This document shows, in pieces, positions 40,039 through 49,583 of a DNA stretch of 64,000 nucleotides. Position 1 is the stretch's first letter, and each line of letters opens with the position of its first letter. The notes beneath the pieces were generated by a model, which was given only the letters and a program-made list of their open reading frames with translations, was not told the DNA's origin and did not search any database. This DNA is from Lactococcus ileimucosae (GTDB lineage: Bacteria; Bacillota; Bacilli; Lactobacillales; Streptococcaceae), in contig NZ_CALPDE010000005.1 of the NCBI RefSeq assembly GCF_943193185.1, forward strand, positions 39,644-103,643, written 5' to 3'. Position numbers and translations under genes: made by a program.

Positions 40039-41436
40039 TTAGACCTCTGGACTAAAAATCAGCTCTGCCACAAATAAATCGCCTGTAACTTGAACTTTAA
40101 ATTGCCCTTGCATGAGTTCGACCAGATTTTTCGAAATATAAAGTCCTAACCCGTGTCCCTCCTGTGTACGTGCACGTTCTCCACGGATAAACTGTTCGGT
40201 TAGCTCTGAACTTTCTATATCTATAGGAGCCTTGGAAGTATTCTTGAGCTGAATCTCAACTTGTCCTTCTTTTTCTCTTAATTCTAGAAAAACACGTGTT
40301 TTTTCCAGACTGTACTTCAAGCTGTTGCTCAAGAGATTTTCAAGTACACGATAAAAATGTTGGCTGTCAATGTTTAAAAAACAGGGATAATCTGGCAAAC
40401 GCAGAACAAGGGTTAATTCTTTCTCGAGAAAATCTTCTTCAAACTCACCTGCGATTTGACCTAGCATTTCGGTCACATCGATAACCTCAAAATTCAGCTG
40501 AACATTGCCTGTTCCAATCTTTGAAGCTTCAAGTAAATCGACAATCAAGTGTTTGAGGCGAAGGGATTTCCGGTCCAAAACCTCTGTATATTCCTTAAAT
40601 TTAGGCTGGTCAATAGGTAGTTTTTTCAGTAAATCCACGTAGTTAATCAAACTGGTCAAGGGTGTTTTCATATCGTGCGACATATTTGTAATCAACTCTG
40701 CTTTAAAGCGTTCGGCACGCAGTTTTTCTTGGTTAGTCTTTTCATAGTTTTGATCTTCTTTCAAGATAAAATCCATTAAAAAAGTCATAGCAGCAAACAA
40801 AAGAGCCAAAAAAGAGGAGAGCAGTAAATGATTAAAAATCGTGTGATTGTTAGGCATGCGCACAATCAATCCACTGTTGGTCCGCATCACAGGGATAATA
40901 AACCAGGTCAAAACAGAGACTAAAAAATAAAGGAAAATCACTGCCAAAGGAAGCCCCATCGCGAATAAAAGAGCTTTTTTCTCAGCCATTCTTCTAATAA
41001 ACGTCGGCCACAGAAAGTGTAGATTTCTCTCTTTTATGCGCAGAAAAACTTCCCAGAAAACTAGACCCGTAAGGAACATGGTAAGCAAGGAGAGAATGAA
41101 GGTCAAGCTTCCTGACTCATAGTTCCTTAGCAAGTTATAAGTCATAAAAATGCTAAAGAAGCTAGTGAAGAGCAGTAAGGACAAGTCAAGCTGTCGTAAA
41201 GAGGGAAAGATTGGCTTTGTCCGCTTATCTCTGACGATTGAAAGTACAAAAAGAAAGGCAAAAATAAAGCTCAAAAAGGCTGAAAGCTCCGCATTGAATG
41301 TAAGAAAATTACCCCAAAAGGAAGCCATATAATAATTATAAGTTGTGCTTAACCCCCGGAAAAAACTTTGAGCAAAGATAAAGGCAAGGAAAAGAAGAAA
41401 AATTTTGGTAAAATTGGCTGTCATTATCTTTTTCAT
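40039..41436 (-). CDS. Sensor histidine kinase, VanS-like
   Basis: Membrane sensor kinase of 465 residues. Roughly six hydrophobic segments occupy the first 225 residues with little extracellular sequence, so the signal is probably sensed in or near the membrane. The H-box NMSHDMKTPLTSL (His near 252), N-box ENLLSNSLKYS and G-box GHGLGLYISKN are all present. Its start overlaps the response regulator stop by 4 bases. It is larger than the short two-helix BceS kinases. Its adjacent DD-carboxypeptidase gene suggests a cell-wall signal. Confidence 0.9.
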   Translation of the reverse strand: MKKIMTANFTKIFLLFLAFIFAQSFFRGLSTTYNYYMASFWGNFLTFNAELSAFLSFIFAFLFVLSIVRDKRTKPIFPSLRQLDLSLLLFTSFFSIFMTYNLLRNYESGSLTFILSLLTMFLTGLVFWEVFLRIKERNLHFLWPTFIRRMAEKKALLFAMGLPLAVIFLYFLVSVLTWFIIPVMRTNSGLIVRMPNNHTIFNHLLLSSFLALLFAAMTFLMDFILKEDQNYEKTNQEKLRAERFKAELITNMSHDMKTPLTSLINYVDLLKKLPIDQPKFKEYTEVLDRKSLRLKHLIVDLLEASKIGTGNVQLNFEVIDVTEMLGQIAGEFEEDFLEKELTLVLRLPDYPCFLNIDSQHFYRVLENLLSNSLKYSLEKTRVFLELREKEGQVEIQLKNTSKAPIDIESSELTEQFIRGERARTQEGHGLGLYISKNLVELMQGQFKVQVTGDLFVAELIFSPEV

Positions 41437-42149
41437 TTTATCGTTACCATTTTATAGCCCAGACCATAGATAACTTTGATGTACTGTGGCTCTTTCGGAT
41501 TAATCTCAATTTTTTCACGCAGATGGCGAATATGCACAGATACTGTTTTACTAGCTTGAAAGGCTGATTCCTTCCAAACCTTCTCATAGATTTGTTCTGA
41601 GCTGAATACCTGGTCTAAGTGCGTTATTAGAAGCTGTAAAATCTTGTACTCTATCGCCGTCAGAGTCAACTCTCGCCCGTCAATCCTCGCTTGCTTCTGA
41701 ACAGTATCCAGCACTAATCCGCCGTTTTGATACTGACTTTCTGCTTTTTCCTCAGAAAGCGCTCGCCCTTCTAAACCGCCTAAACGTGCATAGCGCCGCA
41801 AGGTTGCATCCACGCGCGCCAGTAATTCAATTGGGTTAAAAGGCTTATTGACATAATCATCAGCTCCCATCTTCAGACCTAGAACACGGTCTGTATCCTC
41901 TGCTTTAGCTGATAGAAAGATGATAGGAATATTTGAAGTTTCCCGAATCTTCACGGCTGTCGAGATTCCATCTAAAACAGGCATCATCACGTCAAGTAAA
42001 ATCAAATGGACTTCATGTTGAGCGATAATTTCTATGGCTTCTTTGCCATGACTGGCTTGCAAGACCTGATAATCTTCTTGCTCCAGATATATTTTGAGGG
42101 CATTGCGGATATCTTGGTCATCATCACATACTAAAACTGTATACACCAT
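41433..42149 (-). CDS. OmpR-family response regulator, VanR-like
   Basis: Receiver domain with DDD acidic cluster, phospho-acceptor Asp53 in LLDVMMP and Lys in NKPF, followed by an OmpR winged helix (TAIEYKILQLLITH to SVHIRHLREKIE, IKVIYGLGYKM). At 238 residues it is full length. It forms a pair with the kinase downstream. The DD-carboxypeptidase gene lies 76 bp upstream in the same direction and is a likely target. Confidence 0.93.
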   Translation of the reverse strand: MVYTVLVCDDDQDIRNALKIYLEQEDYQVLQASHGKEAIEIIAQHEVHLILLDVMMPVLDGISTAVKIRETSNIPIIFLSAKAEDTDRVLGLKMGADDYVNKPFNPIELLARVDATLRRYARLGGLEGRALSEEKAESQYQNGGLVLDTVQKQARIDGRELTLTAIEYKILQLLITHLDQVFSSEQIYEKVWKESAFQASKTVSVHIRHLREKIEINPKEPQYIKVIYGLGYKMVTIK

Positions 42150-42225
42150 GTGCCTTCCTTTCGGACTTTTCTTAATTTCTATTTTATCATGTTTCCTTTG
42201 ATGCTCAGTCTAATTTCTGAACTTC

Positions 42226-43086
42226 CTATTTCCAACTCGTGATAATGTAACCTCCTGTATTATCGCTTGAAATTTCATATTGCGCATCATTTGGTAACTG
42301 TAACTGGTTATCATGTGGGCTTTCGTAACGAACTGTGTAGTTCTTTCCCCCTTTATTCAAACGATAACTTCCTACCTTTTTTAGTCTTTCGATATATTCT
42401 TCAAGGACAAGCTCGTGCTCTGTCATGTATTGGGCGTGCACTTCTCCCACATAACGGAAGTGCCAAGGTTCGTTTGCAATGCCTGTTATTGCTGTCTTAT
42501 CTCCAGGATAACGCAGAATAAAACCGTACTTCCAAGCATTTTTGATAAGGTACTGTGATTGAGGTGAGTTTTCAACATCAGCGACATTTTGAATCGCGAT
42601 ATCCGCAGCAAGACCTGTCTCATGTTCACTATGTCCAGCTTCTTGTACATAGGCTTTATCTGCTGTATTAAAATAAAGTTGCTCTTGTTCTTCAGCCGTT
42701 CGGTAGCCGCTATTAAGGATGAGCTGTCCCCCTACCGTATTACGCGTATCATTGAGAAGGCTAGAAATAGCAGTTAGAACATCTGTTCTTAAAAAAAGAC
42801 CGTTATTACTACTGACCAAATCTGGTACAGATCCATTAGAAGCAAAAGCATATTCACTATTCACAAGTTGTAAATTTTTTGTATCAACTATGTCTGACAG
42901 AGATATCGTAATCATAGTCGCCTCTTCTTGTAACTCAGCTTCTTGTTGCTCACCTGCTAGAACAGGTAGAACAGTAGTTTGTACTTGACTAAAATATGAC
43001 CGCAGACCAAAGACAACAGCAATAGCTGATACTAGAACTAAAAGAATTACGTGGTCTTTTCTTTTTCGACTTTTATTTTTACGCAT
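42226..43086 (-). CDS. VanY-like D,D-carboxypeptidase
   Basis: Membrane-anchored M15B peptidase that should trim the terminal D-Ala of peptidoglycan stem peptides. A positively charged start and one transmembrane helix (about 11-28) are followed by a catalytic domain with SGYRTAEEQEQLY, HSEHETGLAADI and EPWHFRYVG, which supply the zinc ligands. About 286 residues. Two ATGs are adjacent; the second was taken for its 7-base distance from AGGAG. It sits upstream of the VanRS-like pair, but no vanHAX-like ligase is present, so this is not a vancomycin resistance cluster. Confidence 0.88.
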   Translation of the reverse strand: MRKNKSRKRKDHVILLVLVSAIAVVFGLRSYFSQVQTTVLPVLAGEQQEAELQEEATMITISLSDIVDTKNLQLVNSEYAFASNGSVPDLVSSNNGLFLRTDVLTAISSLLNDTRNTVGGQLILNSGYRTAEEQEQLYFNTADKAYVQEAGHSEHETGLAADIAIQNVADVENSPQSQYLIKNAWKYGFILRYPGDKTAITGIANEPWHFRYVGEVHAQYMTEHELVLEEYIERLKKVGSYRLNKGGKNYTVRYESPHDNQLQLPNDAQYEISSDNTGGYIITSWK

Positions 43087-43235
43087 CATAAAACTCCTTT
43101 GTATTTAACGCTAACCTTAATTTATCAAAGAAGCTTTAAGTTTTTTCAAGTGAAATCTTAAAATTTATCAAAGAATAGGAAAGGCTATCAAATTTTTTAA
43201 CAAAAAGAGCTTGGGATGATGGTACAAAAATAATG

Positions 43236-43285
43236 AAAAAACGCTCAACCACGGCACATAAAAATTCCATGGTCAAGCATTTTTT
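43236..43285 (-). terminator. Terminator of the Spx-like gene
   Basis: A long hairpin of 19 pairs with several G-T wobbles and a 12-base loop, closed by A6/T6. It ends the Spx-like transcript. Confidence 0.82.
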
Positions 43286-43357
43286 CTTTTATGGGTTTGA
43301 GTAAAATCAGTCTCTCTCGGCTTTTGTTTCACCCCCTTCTATGCCAATATTCTTATA

Positions 43358-43762
43358 TCATTTCATAGCTTTCCTTTTTTTAGCAAAATCCTTAATCATC
43401 ACTTTACGAACTTCTCGAGGCAAAAATTTACGGATATCCTCTTCATGGTAACCCACCTGAAGATGATTATTATCAATGATTAAGGGTTGACGGAGTAACA
43501 TCGGGTTATCAACAATGGCTTGTATGAGTTCTTTAATGGTCAGTGAGTAAAAGTCCTCCTTTAGACTTTGTATTGCTTTCCCTCTACGCGTAATCACGTC
43601 GTCCGATCCTTCCTCCGTTAAAGAAAAAATAGCAAGCACTTCTTCTTTTGTCAGTTCATCTTTTGTTAAATCTATTTCCTTGTACTCAAGTTGATGCTCT
43701 TTAAGCCATCTTCTTACCTTTTGTGATGATGAGTTGGCTGCCGCCGTATATAGCTTAATCAT
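43358..43762 (-). CDS. Spx/ArsC-family regulator lacking the CXXC
   Basis: 134-residue Spx-family protein, which would bind the alpha C-terminal domain of RNA polymerase. EEGSDDVITRRGKAIQSL, NPMLLRQPLIID and LQVGYHEEDIRKFLPREVR match Spx closely. The redox switch C10-x-x-C13 is replaced by N10 and S13 (AAANSSSQK), so disulfide control is lost. L. lactis has several Spx paralogues. GAGGAGG precedes the start. Confidence 0.88.
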   Translation of the reverse strand: MIKLYTAAANSSSQKVRRWLKEHQLEYKEIDLTKDELTKEEVLAIFSLTEEGSDDVITRRGKAIQSLKEDFYSLTIKELIQAIVDNPMLLRQPLIIDNNHLQVGYHEEDIRKFLPREVRKVMIKDFAKKRKAMK

Positions 43763-44176
43763 AGATTTCCTCCTCTTTTCATTATTATTAATTATTAGGA
43801 GCTTTTTAGTAAAAATTTTAAAGCAGTACTTTTAATGTACTATTTTTTTCTTATTCCTGAGTTAACCATTCCTTAAACTAAATTTAAACATTTTAACTGT
43901 CTTCTTTAATAAGCTACTGTCTCAACTCTAGAGAAAACGGCTATACAATCAGTCTATCACTACAATTCAGACACTCTTTCTCAAAAAAATTTTGACTTAC
44001 TCTTCACTAAACATGACACATCTACTTAAAATCTAGGGACGAAATAAACAGAATATCAAGCCAAAATTGGCATGTTTTTCAAATATTTACTCAGTGATTC
44101 TTCTCAAACAATAAAACAGCTCCGAATTTCGGGGCTGTTTATCTACAATCATATAAAATATCTTTACAAGCTTATT
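43763..44176. other. Intergenic stretch between spx-like gene and khpA
   Basis: About 410 bases with no convincing reading frame. The right end holds the khpA terminator and the left end the Spx ribosome site. A 5-bp inverted repeat AGTAC/GTACT at 43825-43841 lies in the Spx promoter region. No RNA gene was recognised. Confidence 0.6.
44114..44140 (-). terminator. Terminator of rpsP-khpA
   Basis: Stem AAACAGCTCCG/CGGGGCTGTTT with one wobble and an AT-rich tip; T-tract TTTTATT on the minus strand. Confidence 0.82.
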
Positions 44177-44416
44177 TTATTGGTCAACCAAAAGACGAAC
44201 TTTCTTCCCTTCAACAGGTACAAAGTAAACTACTGTACGGATGGCTTGGATAATACGGCCTTGACGGCCAATAATACGCCCAATGTCTCCTTCAGCCACT
44301 TCTAAATGATACTCCATAAATTCTTCGCCCTCGATAATTTCCAGCGAAACTGCATCTGGATCAGTAACCAAAGGTTTTACAATCGTCATCACAAGTTCTT
44401 TCACATCTTTTTGCAT
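44177..44416 (-). CDS. khpA: KH-domain RNA-binding protein KhpA
   Basis: 79-residue single KH domain with the GXXG loop in GRIIGRQGR (near 49). KhpA pairs with KhpB (Jag/EloR) and affects cell elongation and division through RNA binding. It follows rpsP by 76 bp, as is usual in Firmicutes, with a small hairpin between them. Confidence 0.93.
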   Translation of the reverse strand: MQKDVKELVMTIVKPLVTDPDAVSLEIIEGEEFMEYHLEVAEGDIGRIIGRQGRIIQAIRTVVYFVPVEGKKVRLLVDQ

Positions 44417-44465
44417 TTCTTACCTCTACTCTGACTAAAATAGTCCAAATTATTGTGAAATTGAC

Positions 44466-44487
44466 AAAAAACGGCCTCTGCCGCTTT
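44466..44487 (-). terminator. Small hairpin between rpsP and khpA
   Basis: Core CGGC/GCCG with flanking AAAA/TTTT; on the minus strand it is followed by TTTTTTG. Probably a partial terminator that lowers khpA relative to rpsP. Confidence 0.5.
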
Positions 44488-44492
44488 TATAA

Positions 44493-44765
44493 TTATTTGC
44501 TGAATTTTTGTTCGTGGAATTTTTTCATAATACCAGCTTTTGAAAGGATGTTACGAACAGTATCAGAGGGTTGTGCACCATTGTTAAGCCATTCCATAAC
44601 GCGCTCTTCTTTCAAAGTTACTTGGTTTTCAGCTACAAGTGGGTTGTAAGTTCCAACTGTTTCGATGAAACGACCATCACGTGGTGAACGTGAATCAGCA
44701 ACATTGATACGGTAGTAAGGTTTTTTCTTTGAACCCATGCGAGTTAAACGAATTTTTACAGACAT
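44493..44765 (-). CDS. rpsP: 30S ribosomal protein S16
   Basis: 90-residue S16 with the family start [33 protein letters not shown] (broken here for reading: [17 protein letters not shown], then [12 protein letters not shown]). Needed for assembly of the 30S body. It is the first gene before khpA. rimM and trmD are elsewhere in this window, at 30-31.5 kb. Confidence 0.97.
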   Translation of the reverse strand: MSVKIRLTRMGSKKKPYYRINVADSRSPRDGRFIETVGTYNPLVAENQVTLKEERVMEWLNNGAQPSDTVRNILSKAGIMKKFHEQKFSK

Positions 44766-44850
44766 GTTATATTTCCTATTTCTATTTTTTATTACTTAAC
44801 CATTATAGCATAAAATTTTATCCTGTCAAGAAAAAAACTTGACAGCACTT

Positions 44851-46098
44851 TTATTTTTTATTCTGACGGATCTCCAGCAAAAGTTTTTCAGCTATTGCTT
44901 GATTCATTACTTTTTCTTGACGGAGTTTTTCACTCAAAATAGTGATTTCTTCGTCTTTGGCGCCAACTGTCATTGCTAAGGCACGGACTTGTAAACTCAT
45001 ATGTCCTTGCTGTATTCCCTCAGAAACTAGAGCACGCAAAGCAGCCAAGTTTTGCGCTAAGCCAACTGCAGCAATGACTTGTGCTAATTCTTTTGCCTCT
45101 GTAATTTCCAAAAGTTCTAACGCAGCTTGAGCTTTGGGTAAAACTTTTACTGCGCCGCCAACTGTTGCCACTGGCAAGGGCAGCTCAAGACTTCCAAATA
45201 GTGTGCCATCTTTTGTATGCCATTCCGCCAGACCTTGGTAGCTCCCCTCCTTGCTTGCATAAGCATGAATTCCTGAGGCTACGGCACGTGTGTCATTTCC
45301 TGTGGCGAGAACAACTGCATTGATACCATTCATAATTCCTTTATTATGTGTGGCTGCACGGTAAGGATCGATTTTAGAAAAACGTGAAGCTGCCTGAATT
45401 TTTTCAGCAACTTCTTGTCCATTATTTCCCTTACTCAGTCGCTCAACGGGAATTTCACAACTGACTTTAACCAAGGACTCTGTAGCATAATTGCTCAAGA
45501 TACTGAACAAGATTTTTTGCTCTGGAAACCATGTGCGAAAAAGGTTAGCAACACCTTCCAAAATAGCATTCACAATGTTTGCTCCCATTGCATCTTTCAC
45601 ATCCACTTTAAAATCAACGGATACGAAACCTTCAGCTTCGAAAGCTCTGCTGCTCACATGTCGCAAACCGCCGCCACGTTTAAGAATGGAAGGATAAGCT
45701 TCTTTTGCAGCTCGAAAAATCCCCGCTTGATTTTCTTCAATAGTCTGCATTAATTGTTCCGCCTGCTCGACATCATAAAAAACAATCTGCCCCCGCATTA
45801 GCCGCTCTGCAAGCACCGTTTGAAAATTACCAGCTATTTTTGCACCATTACTCGCAGCTGCAATCACGGAAGGTTCTTCGGTAACCATTGGGATGAGGTA
45901 TTTTTTGTCATTAATGATAAAGTTTTGCGCCAAGCCCATGGGGAGCTGAAATTCACTGATTTGGTTTTCGATGAGATTGTCTGCTAAAGCCACATCAAGC
46001 ACTGTTTCTTCTAAACTTTGTCGCGTTTCTGACTTTAAGTTAAGAAAATCCAGACGCTCTGCTGGACTCATTTGGTAAAATTTTTTCTTCATATTCAT
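44851..46098 (-). CDS. mvaA: HMG-CoA reductase, class II
   Basis: Reduces HMG-CoA to mevalonate for isoprenoid synthesis. LPMGLAQNF near 52, the [12 protein letters not shown] region, [17 protein letters not shown] near 270 and the late catalytic His in QQGHMSLQV are visible. At 415 residues it is typical of the bacterial class II enzyme. It starts 3 bp after the thiolase stop without a clear ribosome site, so it probably depends on coupling. Confidence 0.95.
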   Translation of the reverse strand: MNMKKKFYQMSPAERLDFLNLKSETRQSLEETVLDVALADNLIENQISEFQLPMGLAQNFIINDKKYLIPMVTEEPSVIAAASNGAKIAGNFQTVLAERLMRGQIVFYDVEQAEQLMQTIEENQAGIFRAAKEAYPSILKRGGGLRHVSSRAFEAEGFVSVDFKVDVKDAMGANIVNAILEGVANLFRTWFPEQKILFSILSNYATESLVKVSCEIPVERLSKGNNGQEVAEKIQAASRFSKIDPYRAATHNKGIMNGINAVVLATGNDTRAVASGIHAYASKEGSYQGLAEWHTKDGTLFGSLELPLPVATVGGAVKVLPKAQAALELLEITEAKELAQVIAAVGLAQNLAALRALVSEGIQQGHMSLQVRALAMTVGAKDEEITILSEKLRQEKVMNQAIAEKLLLEIRQNKK

Positions 46099-46101
46099 TG
46101 A

Positions 46102-47244
46102 CTAAACTAAATTAGGATTTTCCAAGAGAACAGCTAAACCAAGACCACCACCGATACAAAGACTAGCAATACCATAGCGCTTATTTTCGCGTTGAAGCGC
46201 ATAAGCTAAAGTAGTCAGGATACGTGCGCCTGATGAACCAACAGCATGCCCTAAAGCAATGGCACCGCCATAAATATTCACTTTTTCTTCTGGAATATTG
46301 AGTTCCTGATTTACAGCAACACTAGAAGCAGCAAAAGCTTCATTGATTTCGAACAAATCAATGTCTTCAATATCCAGATTTGTACGTTCAAGCAACTGAC
46401 GAATAGCCTTAATCGGTGAAACTCCCATAATTTCAGGATCAATCCCAACTTCTTCACTGGCCAATAATTTTGCCAAAACTGGAAGCTCTTTAGTTTCGGC
46501 ATAATCATTGCTTGCCAGAATCAGAGCAGAAGCCCCATCATTGACCGGAGATGAGTTACCTGCAGTTATACTGCCCTTCTCACTGAAAGCGGTACGAAGA
46601 GAAGAAAGTTTTTCTAATGACGAGTTTGCACGAATCGTTTCATCTTCTGCTAAATCTGAAAAAGGAACAATTTCTTTTTCAAATGCACCTGCTGTACGTG
46701 CAGCTAGGGCTTTTTCTTGCGAACGTTGCGCAAAGCGATCTTGTTCTTCACGACTAATTTCAAACTGCTCAGCAATAGTTTCGCCAATCAAGCCCATAGA
46801 CTCACCATTAAAGGCATCTATCAGGCCCTCAGACATCATCGTAAGAATTTCTTCCCCAGATTTACGGTGACGGATGATTGGTGACTGAGACATTGATTCC
46901 GTCCCCCCAGCAATCACAACATCCGCTTCATCAAGTTGTAAAAGTTGTTTAGCCAGAATCACTGCTTTCATACCAGAACCGCAGACTTCATTAACGGTTG
47001 AAGCTGGAACATGGTGAGAAAGACCACTGTTAATTGAAATTTGACGTGCAATATTTTGCCCTGTACCAGCCTGTAGTACATTGCCAAAAATCACTTGTCT
47101 GACGTCCTCTTTAATATCCTCATGGCGCTCAAGTAAGTTTTTAACGACATGAACACCGAGTTCTGCAGCTGTCTTGTCTGACAGCGCACCATCATATTTT
47201 CCGACAGGCGTACGAAGCGCATCGATAATTACTATTTCTTTCAT
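46102..47244 (-). CDS. Acetyl-CoA acetyltransferase (thiolase)
   Basis: Joins two acetyl-CoA to acetoacetyl-CoA, the substrate of the HMG-CoA synthase encoded on the other strand. Nucleophile Cys in NEVCGSGMKA (near 88), GGTESMSQSP, the GHAVGSSGARI His and the second catalytic Cys in LCIGGGLGLA are present. Starting at 47244 it has 380 residues. There is no Shine-Dalgarno sequence, and an extended -10 ends 6 bases upstream, so the message may be leaderless. It is in one unit with mvaA. Confidence 0.94.
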   Translation of the reverse strand: MKEIVIIDALRTPVGKYDGALSDKTAAELGVHVVKNLLERHEDIKEDVRQVIFGNVLQAGTGQNIARQISINSGLSHHVPASTVNEVCGSGMKAVILAKQLLQLDEADVVIAGGTESMSQSPIIRHRKSGEEILTMMSEGLIDAFNGESMGLIGETIAEQFEISREEQDRFAQRSQEKALAARTAGAFEKEIVPFSDLAEDETIRANSSLEKLSSLRTAFSEKGSITAGNSSPVNDGASALILASNDYAETKELPVLAKLLASEEVGIDPEIMGVSPIKAIRQLLERTNLDIEDIDLFEINEAFAASSVAVNQELNIPEEKVNIYGGAIALGHAVGSSGARILTTLAYALQRENKRYGIASLCIGGGLGLAVLLENPNLV

Positions 47245-47250
47245 AAGCCA

Positions 47251-47256
47251 AGTATA
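47251..47256 (-). promoter_or_regulatory. Thiolase extended -10, likely leaderless start
   Basis: TGC-TATACT on the minus strand ends 6 bases before the ATG. TTGACT lies 19 bp upstream (47281-47276). The geometry is the same as at treR. Confidence 0.55.
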
Positions 47257-47366
47257 GCACATTTCTCGCCCAAATAGTCAAAAGTTTTTTCCATTTTTTA
47301 ATCTTTTATGTTAAAATTGGAGCCTAAGCACACAAATTTATCAAGCTTATAAACTGGAGGATAGAT

Positions 47367-48518
47367 ATGAATATTGGTATTGACAAGCTTGCCTTTTTTG
47401 TTCCTGGAACTTATGTAGATATGACTGATTTAGCACATGCGCGTGATACTGCCCCTGCTAAATTTCATATCGGTATTGGACAAGATCAAATGGCCGTCAA
47501 TCCGATCAGCCAAGATCTCATCACTTTTGCGACCAACGCAGCTGCTGAAATTTTGACTGAAGAAGACAAGCAAGCAATTGACATGGTCATTGTGGGGACA
47601 GAGTCTTCCGTTGATGAGTCAAAAGCCTCTGCTGTTGTTGTTCATGGTTTACTTGACGTTCAACCTTTTGCGCGTTCTATTGAACTTAAAGAAGCTTGTT
47701 ATGCCACAACTGCTGGCTTGCAAATGGCTAAAGACCATGTTTATCGCCATCCAGAGCGTAAAGTTCTCGTTATTGCGACAGATATTGCCAAATATGGCTT
47801 AAATACAGGTGGGGAACCCACACAAGGCGCTGGTGCTGTGGCGATGCTAATCACAGCTAATCCTAATATCTTAGCACTCAATGATGATTCAGTCAGTTTG
47901 ACACAAGATATTTATGATTTCTGGCGTCCTTTTGGTGATATTTATCCAACTGTTGATGGTCAGTTTTCAAATGCCACTTACATTGATGCTTTTGCTAAAG
48001 TTTGGCAAGAGTATGCACGTCGAACTGGCCTTGGTTTCTCTGATTTTGCTGCCTTGGCCTTCCATACACCTTATACCAAGATGGGAAAAAAAGCACTTCT
48101 TCCTCAACTTGAAAAGGAAAGTTCTGAAGTGCAAGAACACCTTCTTGCACAATATGAAAAAGGAATCATCTACAATCGACGTGTAGGAAATCTTTATACA
48201 GGTTCTCTTTACCTCAGTCTGATTTCTCTACTGGAAAATGCTGAAAACCTAAAAGCAGGTGATAAAATCGGTCTTTTCAGCTATGGATCTGGGACAGTAG
48301 CCGAATTCTTCTCTGGGCAATTAGTCGAAGGCTTTGAGCACCATCTCCGTAAGTCAGAACACCAAGCTCTCTTGGATAATCGCAGAAAACTTTCAATTCC
48401 AGAATATGAAGAAATGTTCTCAGAAAGTCTGGACATCCATGTAGACCAAACCTTCTCTGATCCTACGCCTTACAGCCTTGCCGAATTAAAAAATTCAACA
48501 CGACTTTATCGCAAATAA
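47367..48518 (+). CDS. mvaS: HMG-CoA synthase
   Basis: Condenses acetyl-CoA with acetoacetyl-CoA. GIDKLAFFVP at the start, the nucleophile Cys in LKEACYATTAGLQMA (near 111) and the His in LAFHTPYTKMGKKAL (near 233) are all visible. 383 residues. Divergent from thiolase-mvaA, so the three first steps of the mevalonate pathway are grouped. TGGAGG precedes the ATG, with an extended -10 (TGT-TAAAAT) near 47313. Confidence 0.96.
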   Translation: MNIGIDKLAFFVPGTYVDMTDLAHARDTAPAKFHIGIGQDQMAVNPISQDLITFATNAAAEILTEEDKQAIDMVIVGTESSVDESKASAVVVHGLLDVQPFARSIELKEACYATTAGLQMAKDHVYRHPERKVLVIATDIAKYGLNTGGEPTQGAGAVAMLITANPNILALNDDSVSLTQDIYDFWRPFGDIYPTVDGQFSNATYIDAFAKVWQEYARRTGLGFSDFAALAFHTPYTKMGKKALLPQLEKESSEVQEHLLAQYEKGIIYNRRVGNLYTGSLYLSLISLLENAENLKAGDKIGLFSYGSGTVAEFFSGQLVEGFEHHLRKSEHQALLDNRRKLSIPEYEEMFSESLDIHVDQTFSDPTPYSLAELKNSTRLYRK

Positions 48519-48527
48519 AAATAAAAC

Positions 48528-48550
48528 ATTGGTCCTAACCAATGTTTTTT
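48528..48550. terminator. Terminator of mvaS
   Basis: Stem ACATTGGT/ACCAATGT, four-base loop, T6 on the plus strand and As on the other side; also serves the convergent SDR gene. Confidence 0.9.
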
Positions 48551-48556
48551 GTTTGT

Positions 48557-49351
48557 TTAAAAAATTGTTGGAACAAGTCCGCCATCCATTCGAAGGGCTT
48601 CGCCCGAAAAAGCACCTGCAAGAGGGCTTGCCACATAAGCAACAAAATTGCCAATTTCTTCGGGACGAATCAAACGTTGAATGGTCGAGGTTGGACGATT
48701 GTTCAACATGAAGGCGCGGCTTCTTTCTTCGACGGAATCCAGCTCTGGATAAAGTGATGCCAATAGACTTTCGACACCTTCCGTTAATGTCGACCCTGGC
48801 ATTACCGTATTAACCGTTACTGTAGTACCTACTGTTTCACGACTTAAAGATTTTGCCAAAGACAGGTTCATCGTTTTGGTCATAGAATAATGCGGCATTT
48901 CTGGGCTTGGCATAATCGCTGCTTCTGATGCAATGAAAATGATGCGACCATCCAAATTTTTAGCAAGCATTTTAGGAAGATAAAATTTTGCCAAGGCAAT
49001 ACCAGAGATAGAGTTGATCTCAAAATACCGGCGCCATTCATCTAGACCTATTTCTTCAAATTTTGCATCATTAAATATAGCCATATTATTGACTAAAATA
49101 TCAACTTCTGGAAAAGCTTGGAAAAGGGCTTGGCGTTCTTTTTCTACTGATAAATCATAAGCAGCTGAATAAAAAGCGCTTTGCGGGTATTTCTTACTTA
49201 AGTCTTCAATTACTTTTTCAACAACATCCTGTGATCTTCCATTGATAATAACATTAGTGCCTTCAGCTGCAAGACTCTCTGCAATCGCACGACCAATCCC
49301 TTTGGTTGAACCGGTCACTAAAGCCAACTTATTTGATAATTTTAAATCCAT
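48557..49351 (-). CDS. SDR-family oxidoreductase
   Basis: NAD(P)-dependent short-chain dehydrogenase of 264 residues. The dinucleotide loop TGSTKGIGRA (13-22), the NNMA motif, the Ser in FIASEAA and the catalytic YSMTK are present, followed by PGSTLTEGV. Its substrate is unknown. The frame is open for 15 more codons, but MDLKLSNKLALVTG is the natural start. The ribosome site is weak. Confidence 0.88.
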   Translation of the reverse strand: MDLKLSNKLALVTGSTKGIGRAIAESLAAEGTNVIINGRSQDVVEKVIEDLSKKYPQSAFYSAAYDLSVEKERQALFQAFPEVDILVNNMAIFNDAKFEEIGLDEWRRYFEINSISGIALAKFYLPKMLAKNLDGRIIFIASEAAIMPSPEMPHYSMTKTMNLSLAKSLSRETVGTTVTVNTVMPGSTLTEGVESLLASLYPELDSVEERSRAFMLNNRPTSTIQRLIRPEEIGNFVAYVASPLAGAFSGEALRMDGGLVPTIF

Positions 49352-49583
49352 AAATTCATCTTCTTTCTTCTCAGTATATTGTTTATTATAAAACACGAAA
49401 ATATTTTTGTACAGTACCTACTTTGAAGTTCCATGAGCACTAAAAGGTATCCAAAAATTGGAGCAGAAGGACTGATTCATTCTTTTTAATCGTTGAAAAC
49501 ACCCGTTTTAAAGTCAAAAGTCTCTCTAGCTCATCATTCTCATATAAGGTCATCACCCTCTATAGATTGGCTTTAAGTTCTAA

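Noticed and set aside
40039..43086. Vancomycin resistance cluster
   Set aside because: The regulators and carboxypeptidase are Van-like, but no D-Ala-D-Lac or D-Ser ligase, dehydrogenase or VanX is present.
43825..43841. AGTAC/GTACT inverted repeat before the Spx-like gene
   Set aside because: Only five base pairs in AT-rich DNA; too weak to call an operator.
46508..46870. Plus-strand open frame of 120 codons
   Set aside because: It mirrors the thiolase gene and has a biased, low-complexity composition typical of antisense frames.
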